In this document: piece after piece, positions 32,162 through 40,335 of the stretch
Position numbering within the stretch: position 1 is the first letter of the stretch
Layout: every line of letters starts with the position of its first letter
Assembly: GCF_026932795.1 (NCBI RefSeq)
Contig: NZ_JADPVH010000002.1
Span: 1-64,000, forward strand
DNA: 64,000 nucleotides
Source: Paenarthrobacter sp. Z7-10
GTDB taxonomy: Bacteria > Actinomycetota > Actinomycetes > Actinomycetales > Micrococcaceae
Reading direction: 5' to 3'
Translations under genes and position numbers: made by a program
Notes under the pieces: model-generated
The model's database searches: none
What the model saw: the letters and a program-made list of their open reading frames with translations, nothing else
What the model was told of the DNA's origin: nothing

Positions 32162-32974
32162 ATGCCCGAAGTGAACATGGTGAAAGCCGAGGACGTCCCG
32201 GCCGCCCCGGAACGATCGGGCGAAGCCGCTTTCTTCGACGTGGACAACACTCTGATGAAGGGTGCGAGCATTTTCCATGTGGCGCGCAAGATGTACCAGA
32301 AGAAGGCATTCACGCTTCGGGCCGCCGCTGGCTTCGCATGGAAACAGGCGAAATTCATTTTGCGCGGCGAAAACCTGGAAGACGTCCACTCCATCCGGGA
32401 ATCGGCGCGCACACTGGGAGCGGGAATTCCCACCGCACTGATGAAGACCCTCGCGGAGGAAGTCTTCGATGAAATGATCGAGTCGAAAATCTGGCCGGGG
32501 ACACGGGCGCTGACCGAGCAGCATCTGCGGGTCGGCCGGAAGGTCTGGCTGGTCACGGCCACTCCGATCGAGGTGGCCAGCGTTATTGCCTCCCGGCTGG
32601 AACTGACCGGCGCGCTGGGCACCATCGGCGAAATCGAGGACGACAAGTACACCGGACGCCTGGTGGGCGACATTCTGCACGGCCCGGCCAAGGCAGTGGC
32701 GGTGCAGGCCCTGGCCTCCGCAGAGGGGCTGGATCTGCGCCGCTGTTGGGCCTACAGCGATTCTTTTAACGACGTTCCGCTGCTGTCACTGGTGGGCCAT
32801 CCGGTGGTCATCAACCCGGACGCCCGGCTCCGACGGCATGCCCGGGACAACAATTGGCCGGTCTACGACTTCCGCTCGGGGCGGCGCGCGGCCACCCTTG
32901 GCCTGCGGGCCGCCACCGGGGTTGGAATTATCTATGGCGGCTGGAAGGGCTTCAGCCGGATGCGCCGGCGCTAG
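32162..32974 (+). CDS. HAD-IB phosphatase (SerB-like)
   Basis: A 270-residue haloacid dehalogenase-type phosphatase. Motif I AAFFDVDNTLMKG holds the nucleophile Asp, motif II is LVTATPIEVAS, and motif IV CWAYSDSFNDVPLLSLVG holds the metal-binding acids. The cap region (MYQKKAFTLRAAAGFAWKQ) matches subfamily IB, which includes phosphoserine phosphatase and CicA-like proteins; a mycobacterial relative called SerB1 lies in the same neighbourhood. The substrate is not certain. A basic C-terminus (GWKGFSRMRRR) follows a short hydrophobic stretch, so membrane association is possible. Confidence 0.9.
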   Translation: MPEVNMVKAEDVPAAPERSGEAAFFDVDNTLMKGASIFHVARKMYQKKAFTLRAAAGFAWKQAKFILRGENLEDVHSIRESARTLGAGIPTALMKTLAEEVFDEMIESKIWPGTRALTEQHLRVGRKVWLVTATPIEVASVIASRLELTGALGTIGEIEDDKYTGRLVGDILHGPAKAVAVQALASAEGLDLRRCWAYSDSFNDVPLLSLVGHPVVINPDARLRRHARDNNWPVYDFRSGRRAATLGLRAATGVGIIYGGWKGFSRMRRR

Positions 32975-33046
32975 CGCCTGCCCGCGGGTCCATCAGTCCA
33001 CAGCTGACATTAGCCCGGTCATGGGAGGCTCCTTCCCTCAGACAAC

Positions 33047-33081
33047 AAAATGCCCGGCACCAAGAGGTGACGGGCATTTTT
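33047..33081. terminator. Bidirectional intrinsic terminator
   Basis: A hairpin with AAAATGCCCG pairing CGGGCATTTT and an inner CACC/GGTG stem round an AAGA loop, separated by one mismatched pair. It is A-rich on one side and T-rich on the other, so it works in both directions between the convergent HAD and bS22 genes. Confidence 0.85.
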
Positions 33082-33101
33082 CGCTGCAGGAAGTATCTCT
33101 A

Positions 33102-33197
33102 CTATTTGTTGCGGCGCTGGTGGCGGGTCTTGCGAAGCAGCTTGCGGTGCTTCTTTTTTGCCATACGCTTGCGGCGCTTCTTAATAACTGAACCCAC
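33102..33197 (-). CDS. Small ribosomal subunit protein bS22 (AURKAIP1/COX24 domain)
   Basis: A 31-residue, very basic protein starting MGSVIKKRRKRMAKKKHRKL and continuing LRKTRHQRRNK. This is the actinobacterial ribosomal protein bS22, known from mycobacterial ribosome structures, at the interface of the two subunits. The GTG start follows GAGGA by 6 nt; TAG is at 33102-33104. It is too short for ordinary gene-finding limits. The pairing with an upstream BldC-like HTH gene is conserved in Actinobacteria (Rv0500A-Rv0500B in M. tuberculosis). The strong bidirectional hairpin ends its transcript. Confidence 0.95.
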   Translation of the reverse strand: MGSVIKKRRKRMAKKKHRKLLRKTRHQRRNK

Positions 33198-33314
33198 GTA
33201 AGTCCTCACAAACTACATAACAACAATTACCCGGCAGGCAATTGTCTACGAATTAGCTGACCGATCACAGGTATCGGTCAAAACCGAAAATGGATCTTTA
33301 ACAGGGTACCGCCT

Positions 33315-33527
33315 CTAGGCTGTCTCCGCCGAACCATCCACCCTCGCGGTGCGCAGATAGCCCTCCACGGCAGAAGCTGGTACGCGGTATGAACGGCCAA
33401 ACTGCACGGCCGGCAGTTCGCCCGAGTGCACCAGGCGGTAGACGGTCATCTTGGACACGCGCATAACTTCGGCGACTTCCGAAACTGTCAAAAAGCTCAC
33501 GTTCGAGAGATGCTGCTCCCCGGTCAT
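33315..33527 (-). CDS. BldC-like/excisionase-type helix-turn-helix protein
   Basis: A 70-residue MerR-like winged-helix protein: FLTVSEVAEVMRVSKMTVYRL is the recognition helix unit and SGELPAVQFGRSYRVPASAV is the wing. This is the excisionase/BldC family. The actinobacterial member beside bS22 and proC is a chromosomal regulator, not a phage excisionase. The ATG at 33527 has AAGGA upstream. Targets are unknown; the conserved pairing with bS22 suggests a shared transcript. Confidence 0.92.
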   Translation of the reverse strand: MTGEQHLSNVSFLTVSEVAEVMRVSKMTVYRLVHSGELPAVQFGRSYRVPASAVEGYLRTARVDGSAETA

Positions 33528-33610
33528 TGTCCTTACGTTCCTTCGCTTGCGATAGATCGCCTACGGTATGGAAGGATACTGAGCCATCGTTCGACCGTGT
33601 CACAAATACT

Positions 33611-34627
33611 CTAGTGCCGCACGGGGCCAATGTGAAAGCCGGTCACCGATGTTACCGGCGTGTGTGCGCGAAGCCAACCCAGTTTCCGGAGTTGATGAAA
33701 CTCCTGGCCGCCCTCATGACCGTTAAACGGATAGACCTCAATGTCGCGATCCTCGCAGGCCCAGTGGTTGTAGGCGGCGAAAACCGTGGAGGGCGGGCAG
33801 GTTCTGTCCATCAGCGCCACGGAGAACAATGCCGGAACGTGTGCGCGCTTGGCCAGAACCACGCCATCGAAGAACGACAACGTGCGGTAAACCTGCTGTA
33901 CCTGGTCCCGGTGGCGCATAAGGTAAGCCGGAATTTCCCCGTAGGGCAGGTTGTCTGTGATGGTGATTGCCCGGCTGAAGTGCGAGAGGAAAGGCACATC
34001 CGGCATGGCGCCGACCACGCGCTTGGACAAGGCCGCCACGGCGATACATAGTCCGCCGCCCTGGCTCGCGCCCGCCACGACCATGCGGGACGCATCCACC
34101 AGAGGATGCGCCGCGGCCGCGTCAACCGCCCGGACGGCGTCGGTGTAAAGCCGGCGATAATAGTAGGTGGCAGGGTCAAGAATGCCCTGCGTCATTCGAC
34201 CGGAGACGGCGTTCAGCCCCGCATCCGCGTGGTCGTCCGGGGTCTGGCCAACGGTGCTGCCGGCCCCCTGGCCCCGGGTGTCCATGATGAAGTGGGCATA
34301 CCCGGCGCTGGCATATAAAACATTCTGGTGGGCCAGTCCACGTCCCCCGTTGTAGCCAACATACTCCACGACGGTGGGCAGCGGGGCGGTTGCCCCGGCC
34401 GGAACGTGCAGCCAAGCCTTGACCCGGGTGCCGCCAAATCCCGTGAACGTAACGTCAAAAGTGTCAACGACGACGAGCCCGCTGTCCACCGGCTGGAACA
34501 CGGGCTCCAAGGCAATGGTCCTGGCCTCGGCGAGCGTGCTTTCCCAGAACTTATCGAAACCCTGCGGCTCGGCGATCTCCGGCCGGTAGCCGCGGAGTTC
34601 ATCGAGCGGGAGGTCAAAAAGAGCCAT
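33611..34627 (-). CDS. Acetylxylan esterase family (AXE1) hydrolase
   Basis: A 338-residue alpha/beta hydrolase of the acetyl xylan esterase/cephalosporin deacetylase family (CE7). It has FDVTFTGFGGTRVKAWLHVP near the N-terminus, the RGQG motif in DTRGQGAGSTVG, nucleophile Ser in VVAGASQGGGLCIAVAAL, and the catalytic His in PFNGHEGGQEFH. The final acid is probably the Asp in ALMDRTCPPST. All three CE7 signatures (RGQ, GXSQG, HE) are present. It removes acetyl groups from sugars. The gene lies 62 bp downstream of a GntR regulator on the same strand. A GAGGA site precedes the ATG. Confidence 0.93.
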   Translation of the reverse strand: MALFDLPLDELRGYRPEIAEPQGFDKFWESTLAEARTIALEPVFQPVDSGLVVVDTFDVTFTGFGGTRVKAWLHVPAGATAPLPTVVEYVGYNGGRGLAHQNVLYASAGYAHFIMDTRGQGAGSTVGQTPDDHADAGLNAVSGRMTQGILDPATYYYRRLYTDAVRAVDAAAAHPLVDASRMVVAGASQGGGLCIAVAALSKRVVGAMPDVPFLSHFSRAITITDNLPYGEIPAYLMRHRDQVQQVYRTLSFFDGVVLAKRAHVPALFSVALMDRTCPPSTVFAAYNHWACEDRDIEVYPFNGHEGGQEFHQLRKLGWLRAHTPVTSVTGFHIGPVRH

Positions 34628-34689
34628 TCAAGATCCTCATTACGAAGCCATGCCGGGTTACCCTGGCGAACATTGTTCTCAGGAACAAG

Positions 34690-35415
34690 TTAGCTCCCTG
34701 GGTCGTCCGACGGAAAACCACCAAGGCCCGCGTCGTGGTAGTACCCCTCAATGTGCTCGGCCACCAGCGCGGCGGCCGTGCCGCCGTCGCCCGCGTTGAC
34801 CGCTGCCAGAATGGCGGCATGCTCGCCTCGCAACCGGGCCGCCGTCGAACTCCACTGCGGAAGATTAGCCGTCAAGCGGCCGGCATAGTCCTGAATGGCC
34901 GCACGCAGCGATCCCATCATGGCGCTGACCACCGCGTTGCCGGCGGCCTCGGCCAGCGCCACGTGGAAACGGGCGTCCAGGGACAGGAAGGCATCGATGT
35001 CGCGGCGGTCCTCATGGTCCGCCAGCTCATCCATCTCCTGCAGCAGTGCCGCGGCCAGCGCCAAGGATGGCGCACCCGGCCGGGCGCGGGCCGCGGCCCA
35101 GGTCTCCAGCAGCACACGGGTGGCAACGATGTCCTGTACGGGCAGGTGTGAAGTTGCCACGTGCAGCCGCAAGGCCGAACCCAAGGCGGTCGCCGGATCG
35201 GCCGTGACCATGGTGCCCGCCTCCGGACCGGATCCCACTGCGGAACGCACTACGCCCATGGCCTCCAGGATCCGGATCGCCTCCCGGACCGAGGTCCGGG
35301 AGACGGCCAGCCGCTCGGCCAGCATCCGCTCGGCGGGCAGGCGGCTGCCCACGGGCAATTCCCCGCTGGCCAGCTGCTCCTCGACCCAGGTTAGGACAAC
35401 TTGATGACTGCGCAT
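34690..35415 (-). CDS. FadR/LldR-type GntR regulator (FCD domain)
   Basis: A 241-residue repressor with an N-terminal winged helix (LPVGSRLPAERMLAERLAVS then RTSVREAIRILEAMGVV) and a C-terminal all-helical FCD ligand domain with metal ligands suggested by DARFHVALAEAAGN and EHAAILAAVNAGD. It is divergent from lldD with a palindromic operator in the 80-bp gap, so it probably responds to lactate (LldR type) and also represses itself. TAGGAT 6 nt before the ATG predicts a leaderless mRNA. The esterase gene follows it and may be co-transcribed. Confidence 0.9.
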   Translation of the reverse strand: MRSHQVVLTWVEEQLASGELPVGSRLPAERMLAERLAVSRTSVREAIRILEAMGVVRSAVGSGPEAGTMVTADPATALGSALRLHVATSHLPVQDIVATRVLLETWAAARARPGAPSLALAAALLQEMDELADHEDRRDIDAFLSLDARFHVALAEAAGNAVVSAMMGSLRAAIQDYAGRLTANLPQWSSTAARLRGEHAAILAAVNAGDGGTAAALVAEHIEGYYHDAGLGGFPSDDPGS

Positions 35416-35421
35416 TTACCC

Positions 35422-35427
35422 ATCCTA
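35422..35427 (-). promoter_or_regulatory. -10 box TAGGAT, leaderless start of GntR gene
   Basis: On the minus strand TAGGAT ends 6 nt before the ATG at 35415. The operator begins 5 bp upstream of it. Confidence 0.5.
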
Positions 35428-35432
35428 CTTGC

Positions 35433-35447
35433 TGTGGTTGGACCACA
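35433..35447. promoter_or_regulatory. GntR/LldR operator in the lldD divergent promoter
   Basis: TGTGGTTGGACCACA has six-base inverted arms round TGG, and fits the FadR-subfamily pattern TGGTNNNACCA exactly. It lies just upstream of the gntR -10 box and about 50 bp before the lldD start, so one bound dimer could block both promoters. Confidence 0.75.
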
Positions 35448-35495
35448 TGACTTACTCTGTGCTGAGACCACAGTCCGCAGCAACCGGAGGAAGCA

Positions 35496-36881
35496 ATGAC
35501 CCCGAACAATGCAGCCGGCGCGCCGGCCAGCCAGCCCGCCGAACCCCGCACGGAGGAGCTCCTGGGTGATCCCGCTGAAAATCCCCCTGCGGACGTGCCT
35601 CCGAACGCGCAGGCTTTCGCTGGCGCGGACCTGCCTGCCAGAACGGCGGCCGTTTCGCCGTCGAACCCGCCGGCCCTGCGGCGCCGGATACCCAGCTACA
35701 GCGACCTCGCCCCGCTGATGCAGTTCAAGAAGCCCGAATTCAGTTCAGCGGCGCGGCTGCGCCGGGCCAGCACCATCTGGGAACTGCGGGACATTGCCAA
35801 GCGCCGGACCCCGCAGGCGCCCTTCGATTACACCGACGGTGCCGCGGAGGCCGAAATCACCCTGCGCCGCGCCCGCGAGGCCTTCCTCGACATCGAGTTC
35901 CGTCCCGGGATCCTGCGCGACGTCTCCGCCATCGACCTGAGCACCGAGGTGCTGGGAAAAACGTCGGCGATGCCCTTCGGCATCGCCCCCACCGGCTTTA
36001 CCCGGATGATGCAGTCCGAGGGCGAATATGCCGGATCCCAGGCCGCGGAGGCGGCCGGTATCCCTTACACCCTCTCCACCATGGGAACGGCCTCCATCGA
36101 GGACGTCGCCGCCGCGGCGCCGAACGGCCGCAACTGGTTCCAGCTCTACCTCTGGACGGACCGGGACCGCTCGCTGGCGCTGATCGAGCGGGCCGCCAAG
36201 GCCGGCAATGACACCCTCATGGTCACAGTCGATACCTCCGTGGCCGGCGCGCGGCTGCGCGATGTCCGCAACGGCATGACTATTCCACCGGCCCTGACCA
36301 TCAAAACCGTACTGGACGCCTCATACCGGCCCGCGTGGTGGTTCAACTTCCTCACCCACGAGCCGCTGACCTTCGCCTCGCTCTCGCGCTACACCGGAAC
36401 CGTAGCCGATCTGATCAACTCCATGTTCGATCCGACGCTGACGTTCGATGACCTCGATTGGCTGCGGGAGACCTGGAAGGGCAAGCTGGTGGTCAAGGGC
36501 ATCCAGACGCTCGACGACGCGAAAAAGGTGGTCGATCACGGCGCCGATGGGATGGTGCTGTCCAATCACGGCGGCCGGCAACTGGACCGGGCGCCGATTC
36601 CGTTCCACCTGCTGCCGGAGGTCTCCGCCGCGCTCAAGGGCAAGGCGGACATCATCCTCGACACCGGCATCATGAGCGGGGCGGACATCATCGCGGCACT
36701 TGCGCTGGGCGCCGACTTCACCTTGGTTGGACGCGCATACCTGTATGGGCTGATGGCCGGTGGACGGGCGGGAGTGGATCGGGCCATCGACATTCTGCGC
36801 AAGGACATGGCGCGCACCATGGCGCTGCTGGGCGTCAGCCGGGTTTCCGATCTCACTCCGGAGCACGTGCGTCTGCTCTGA
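35496..36881 (+). CDS. lldD: FMN-dependent L-lactate dehydrogenase (LldD family)
   Basis: An FMN alpha-hydroxy-acid dehydrogenase of 461 residues that probably oxidises L-lactate to pyruvate and feeds electrons to menaquinone. Conserved blocks are [61 protein letters not shown] and the active-site [13 protein letters not shown], followed by [16 protein letters not shown] and VGRAYLYGL. About 65 N-terminal residues are a Pro/Ala-rich extension absent from most relatives. GGAGG precedes the ATG. It is divergent from the GntR gene and converges on the ArsR gene across a palindrome. Mandelate or glycolate as substrate cannot be fully ruled out. Confidence 0.93.
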   Translation: MTPNNAAGAPASQPAEPRTEELLGDPAENPPADVPPNAQAFAGADLPARTAAVSPSNPPALRRRIPSYSDLAPLMQFKKPEFSSAARLRRASTIWELRDIAKRRTPQAPFDYTDGAAEAEITLRRAREAFLDIEFRPGILRDVSAIDLSTEVLGKTSAMPFGIAPTGFTRMMQSEGEYAGSQAAEAAGIPYTLSTMGTASIEDVAAAAPNGRNWFQLYLWTDRDRSLALIERAAKAGNDTLMVTVDTSVAGARLRDVRNGMTIPPALTIKTVLDASYRPAWWFNFLTHEPLTFASLSRYTGTVADLINSMFDPTLTFDDLDWLRETWKGKLVVKGIQTLDDAKKVVDHGADGMVLSNHGGRQLDRAPIPFHLLPEVSAALKGKADIILDTGIMSGADIIAALALGADFTLVGRAYLYGLMAGGRAGVDRAIDILRKDMARTMALLGVSRVSDLTPEHVRLL

Positions 36882-36888
36882 TTCCCAC

Positions 36889-36944
36889 CTGGGTAACAGA
36901 TAACGCACTCATTCGCGCTCAGAAGTGCATTAGCTGTTACTCAG
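36889..36944. repeat. Intergenic palindrome, dispersed family copy B
   Basis: A left arm CTGGGTAACAGATAACGCACT pairs with its inverse at 36924-36944 with three mismatches in 21. It fills the gap between the convergent lldD and ArsR genes, where it might also act as a terminator, though no T-run follows. The core matches copies at 19259, 45846 and 48886. Confidence 0.85.
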
Positions 36945-36966
36945 TTGAGTCAGGGGGTGTGCGGAG

Positions 36967-37539
36967 TCAGTCGCGGCGGCGGCCGAACTTGGGCAGGTTG
37001 GCCAGCAGGTCGGCCGCTTTGTTCGCTGCCCGCCCCACGGACCGTCCGAGCTGCTGGGGCCTGCCGCCGTCGCCGCCGGGCTCCGGGGCGGGCGCGGAGG
37101 CGAAGGGCGGCAACTGCGCCGCGGTCCGCGCCGACGCGGCCGGGACACCGGCAGGGACACTGACAGGGACCCCGGCCACCGGGACGGCCGTGAATGGAAG
37201 TGCTCCGGCTGTGCCGGCCTCGGGTGCGGCCACACCGGCCGGAACTAGTGCGGCCGGTGGCGAGTGCCGTCCGGCCCCGTCCAGTCCGAGGCTGGCAAGC
37301 CAGGTGCTGATGTGTTCAAGGGGTCCGGCATTCAAACTGTAGTAGCGGCGCTGACCCTCCGCGCGCATGGTCACCAGGGAGGCCTCCCGCAGCACCCGCA
37401 GGTGCTTTGAAATGGTGGGTTGGCTGGCACCGAGCTCCTCGACGAGTTCGCCCACTGCCTTGTCCCCGGCTTTGAGGGAGCGGAGAATATCCCGCCGGGT
37501 TTCCTCCGCGATGACTGCGAAGACGTCGTCGAACACCAT
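36967..37539 (-). CDS. ArsR-type HTH regulator with Pro/Ala linker
   Basis: A 190-residue regulator with an N-terminal winged helix (AVIAEETRRDILRSLKAG, then VGELVEELGASQPTISKHL and RVLREASLVTMRAEGQRRYY) of the ArsR family, without the cysteine metal site in the recognition helix. The middle 80 residues are low complexity (Ala, Pro, Val, Gly), and a basic C-terminal segment SVGRAANKAADLLANLPKFG follows. This combination occurs in actinobacterial ArsR-like proteins that lack a known ligand. TAGGGT 6 nt before the ATG predicts a leaderless transcript. Targets unknown. Confidence 0.88.
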   Translation of the reverse strand: MVFDDVFAVIAEETRRDILRSLKAGDKAVGELVEELGASQPTISKHLRVLREASLVTMRAEGQRRYYSLNAGPLEHISTWLASLGLDGAGRHSPPAALVPAGVAAPEAGTAGALPFTAVPVAGVPVSVPAGVPAASARTAAQLPPFASAPAPEPGGDGGRPQQLGRSVGRAANKAADLLANLPKFGRRRD

Positions 37540-37545
37540 TCCACT

Positions 37546-37551
37546 ACCCTA
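37546..37551 (-). promoter_or_regulatory. -10 box TAGGGT, leaderless start of ArsR gene
   Basis: On the minus strand TAGGGT ends 6 nt before the ATG at 37539. Confidence 0.45.
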
Positions 37552-37639
37552 GCGACATATGCACCCCGCGGCATCCGTTTCCTCGGACGACATGCGGCGA
37601 CTGCCCGAGGGCGGACTCCGTCTGCGGCAGACGCCGCGG

Positions 37640-38851
37640 TCAGTCGAACCAGGGATCGAGTCCATGCAGCGGGAAAATCTCCCGGCGGGTAGCCATCACG
37701 GCGCGGTCCACCGCGTCGTTGGGGTCGAAGCCCACCTCCCAGGAGCGCCACCAAATGTCCACGCCATCTCCCATTCGGGGCGGGGCAGTATGTCCATACC
37801 TTTCCTGCACATGCCGGCGCCACGGTTCCGGAACGGCGGTTTCAACACGAAGTGGTCCGCCGGACACGATGGCCATTAGATGTGACCAAACCCGCGGCAC
37901 CACGCTGGTGATGCTGTACCCGCCGCCGCCGGTGGCAATCCAGCGGTCCCCGCATACTTTGGTGGCGAGGCGGGAGATGCTCAGGGCGGCCTCACGCTGA
38001 GCATCCACACTGGTCCTGAGGTTAGTGAGCGGATCGTCGGCGTGCGAGTCACAGCCATGCTGGCTGACGATGATGTCGGGGGCGAAGGCGGATACCAGCG
38101 GGGGCACCACCGCGTGGAAGGCGCGCAGCCAGCCGGCGTCCCCAGTGAAGGCCGGCAGGGCGACGTTCACGGCGAAGCCCCGCGCCTGCGGGCCGCCGAG
38201 GTCAGGGGCGAAACCCGTGCCGGGAAACATCGTCACACCGCTTTCGTGCAGCGAAATGGTCAGCACCCGTGGGTCGTCCCAGAAGATTTCCTGCGTTCCG
38301 TCGCCGTGGTGTGCGTCAATGTCGATATAGGCAACCCGCTTCACGCCCGCATCCAACAGGCGCGCAATCGCGGCGGCCGCATCATTGTAGATGCAGAAAC
38401 CGCTGGCATGATCCCGTCCGGCATGATGCATTCCGCCGCTGAAATTGACGGCCCGCGGAGTTTTTCCGGACAACACCGTCTCAGCGGCGACCAGTGAACC
38501 GCCGACCAGTCGGGCGCTGGCCTCGTGCATCCCGGCAAACGCCGGGGTGTCGGCCGTTCCCAAGCCGTGGTTCAAGGCGGGATTCTCCGGATGGCGGCCC
38601 GCAGCCCGCACAGCCGCAATGTAGTCGCGGCTGTGGACGCTGGCCAGCTGGTCGTCGTCGGCCACGAAGGGTGCCAGGACCCGGACCTGCGGCCGGTCGA
38701 AAAGCCCCAACGCGGAAGCCAGCCGTGCGGTCAGTTCAAGCCGGGCGGGCGACATGGGATGGGTGGGACCGAAATCGTAAGCGGTCAGCGAGCGGTCCCA
38801 GACTATGCTGGTCGGAACGGCGGTTGGCCCGGAGCTGGCAATGGGTGGCAT
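37640..38851 (-). CDS. acuC: AcuC-type acetoin utilisation/histone deacetylase family protein
   Basis: A 403-residue zinc-dependent deacetylase of the arginase/HDAC fold. AcuC removes acetyl groups from lysines, in known cases reactivating acetyl-CoA synthetase. The family blocks are in order: HPMSPARLELTARLASALG, GGMHHAGRDHASGFCIYND with the active-site His pair, AYIDIDAHHGDGTQE with zinc ligands, VSQHGCDSHADDPL and ATGGGGYSITSVVPRVW with the catalytic Tyr. Two consecutive ATGs lie at 38854 and 38851. A TAGCCT box sits 7 nt before the second, so I chose 38851 as a leaderless start. Its substrate protein is not encoded nearby. Confidence 0.92.
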   Translation of the reverse strand: MPPIASSGPTAVPTSIVWDRSLTAYDFGPTHPMSPARLELTARLASALGLFDRPQVRVLAPFVADDDQLASVHSRDYIAAVRAAGRHPENPALNHGLGTADTPAFAGMHEASARLVGGSLVAAETVLSGKTPRAVNFSGGMHHAGRDHASGFCIYNDAAAAIARLLDAGVKRVAYIDIDAHHGDGTQEIFWDDPRVLTISLHESGVTMFPGTGFAPDLGGPQARGFAVNVALPAFTGDAGWLRAFHAVVPPLVSAFAPDIIVSQHGCDSHADDPLTNLRTSVDAQREAALSISRLATKVCGDRWIATGGGGYSITSVVPRVWSHLMAIVSGGPLRVETAVPEPWRRHVQERYGHTAPPRMGDGVDIWWRSWEVGFDPNDAVDRAVMATRREIFPLHGLDPWFD

Positions 38852-38858
38852 CATTGAC

Positions 38859-38864
38859 AGGCTA
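38859..38864 (-). promoter_or_regulatory. -10 box TAGCCT, leaderless start of acuC
   Basis: On the minus strand TAGCCT ends 4 nt before the ATG at 38854 and 7 nt before the ATG at 38851; the second gives the spacing seen at the other leaderless candidates. Confidence 0.45.
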
Positions 38865-38925
38865 CCCAATCATGCGGTGCGGTGCCCGAATGAGGCGGAT
38901 CCATCCAAAGGAGGGCAGGACCACC

Positions 38926-40335
38926 ATGGCCAAGAGTCAGTACGTCTGGCACCCACCGAAGGAAACCCACCGTTTCGCTCCCGTCACAGCCGTGCGGGAC
39001 TTCGTTGACCGGGTGGCAAACGGCTCCCCGGCCAGGCTGGCCCTGATCGTGTTCGCATTGGTCATTCTGCTGTTCACCGCGCTCTTGTCGCTGCCGATGG
39101 CGGCGGCGGACGGCAAGGCCACAGCATTTCACGACGCTCTGTTCACCGCGGTGTCAGCAGTCTGCGTCACAGGCCTCACGACGGTGTCCACGGCGCTGCA
39201 CTGGTCATTCTTTGGTCAATTGGTGATCCTGGCTGGCATCTTCGTGGGCGGCTTGGGCATCCTGACGCTGGCCTCTTTGATGGCGCTGATGGTCAGCAAA
39301 CGGCTGGGCGTACGGGGGAAGCTGATCGCGCAGGAGGCCATGAACGCCGGCCGCTTGGGTGAGGTGGGATCGCTGCTGCGGATTGTCATCACCACCTCGG
39401 TCAGCATCGAGGTGGTGCTGGTCCTGTTCCTGGCGCCACGCTTTCTGATTTTGGGCGAGTCGTTCCCGGAAGCGTTGTGGCATGCGGTGTTCTACTCGGT
39501 CTCGTCGTTTAATAATGCCGGATTCACGCCGCACTCAGACGGCGTGGTGCCCTACGAGAACGATCTGTGGGTGCTGATCCCGCTGATGGTGGGCGGTTTC
39601 ATCGGCAGCCTGGGGTTCCCGGTGCTGATGGTGCTGATGAGCAGCGGGCTGAAGGTGCGGCGCTGGAACCTGCACACCAAGCTCACCCTGCAGGTCTCAG
39701 CCATCCTGGTCCTGGCCGGTGCCGTGCTGTGGGGCTTCCTGGAATGGGGCAATCCCGACACAATCGGCAATATGAATGCCGGGGACAAAGTGGTTCATTC
39801 CCTTTTCGCCTCGGTCATGACCCGGTCGCTGGGCTTCAATCTGGTGGACATGAACCAGCTGAACTCCGCGACCATGCTGCTTACGGACGCGCTGATGTTC
39901 GCCGGTGGTGGATCCGCATCCACCGCCGGCGGCATCAAGGTCACCACGCTGGCCGTCATGTTCCTTGCCATTGTGGCCGAGGCGCGCGGCGACAGCGACG
40001 TAAAAGTCTATGGCCGCACCATTCCGCAGGGAACCATGCGGGTGGCCATTTCGGTCATCATGATGGGCGCCACATTCGTGCTGATGGCCACCGGGGCGTT
40101 GCTGGTGATCAGCGGACAAAGCCTGGACCGGGTGCTCTTTGAATCGATTTCGGCCTTTGCCACCTGTGGATTGAGCACCGGCCTGAGCGCGCAACTTCCG
40201 CCGGCCGGGGTCTACGTGCTCTCTGTCCTGATGTTCGCCGGCCGCGTCGGCACCATCACCGTCGCCGCGGCGCTGGCCCTGCGCCAGCGCCGGCAACTAT
40301 TCCACTATCCGGAAGAAAGGCCAATCATTGGCTGA
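38926..40335 (+). CDS. Trk/Ktr potassium uptake membrane protein
   Basis: The 469-residue ion-conducting subunit of a Trk/Ktr-type potassium transporter. It has four repeats of the membrane-pore-membrane unit, with the selectivity-filter glycines visible in SAVCVTGLTTVST, YSVSSFNNAGFTPHS, SVMTRSLGFNLVD and ISAFATCGLSTGL, and the gate loop with AGGGSASTAGGIKVTTL. The ATG at 38926 is preceded by AAAGGAGG; the frame is open further upstream but looks non-coding. The last 8 bp overlap the next gene, the TrkA-type regulator, making a transporter-gate operon (KtrB type by size). It lies divergent from acuC with only 74 bp between. Confidence 0.94.
   Translation: MAKSQYVWHPPKETHRFAPVTAVRDFVDRVANGSPARLALIVFALVILLFTALLSLPMAAADGKATAFHDALFTAVSAVCVTGLTTVSTALHWSFFGQLVILAGIFVGGLGILTLASLMALMVSKRLGVRGKLIAQEAMNAGRLGEVGSLLRIVITTSVSIEVVLVLFLAPRFLILGESFPEALWHAVFYSVSSFNNAGFTPHSDGVVPYENDLWVLIPLMVGGFIGSLGFPVLMVLMSSGLKVRRWNLHTKLTLQVSAILVLAGAVLWGFLEWGNPDTIGNMNAGDKVVHSLFASVMTRSLGFNLVDMNQLNSATMLLTDALMFAGGGSASTAGGIKVTTLAVMFLAIVAEARGDSDVKVYGRTIPQGTMRVAISVIMMGATFVLMATGALLVISGQSLDRVLFESISAFATCGLSTGLSAQLPPAGVYVLSVLMFAGRVGTITVAAALALRQRRQLFHYPEERPIIG

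Noticed and set aside
33315-33527. Phage excisionase marking a prophage edge
   Set aside because: The protein is of excisionase type, but no integrase, attachment site or phage gene is near; the pairing with bS22 marks it as the conserved BldC-like chromosomal gene.
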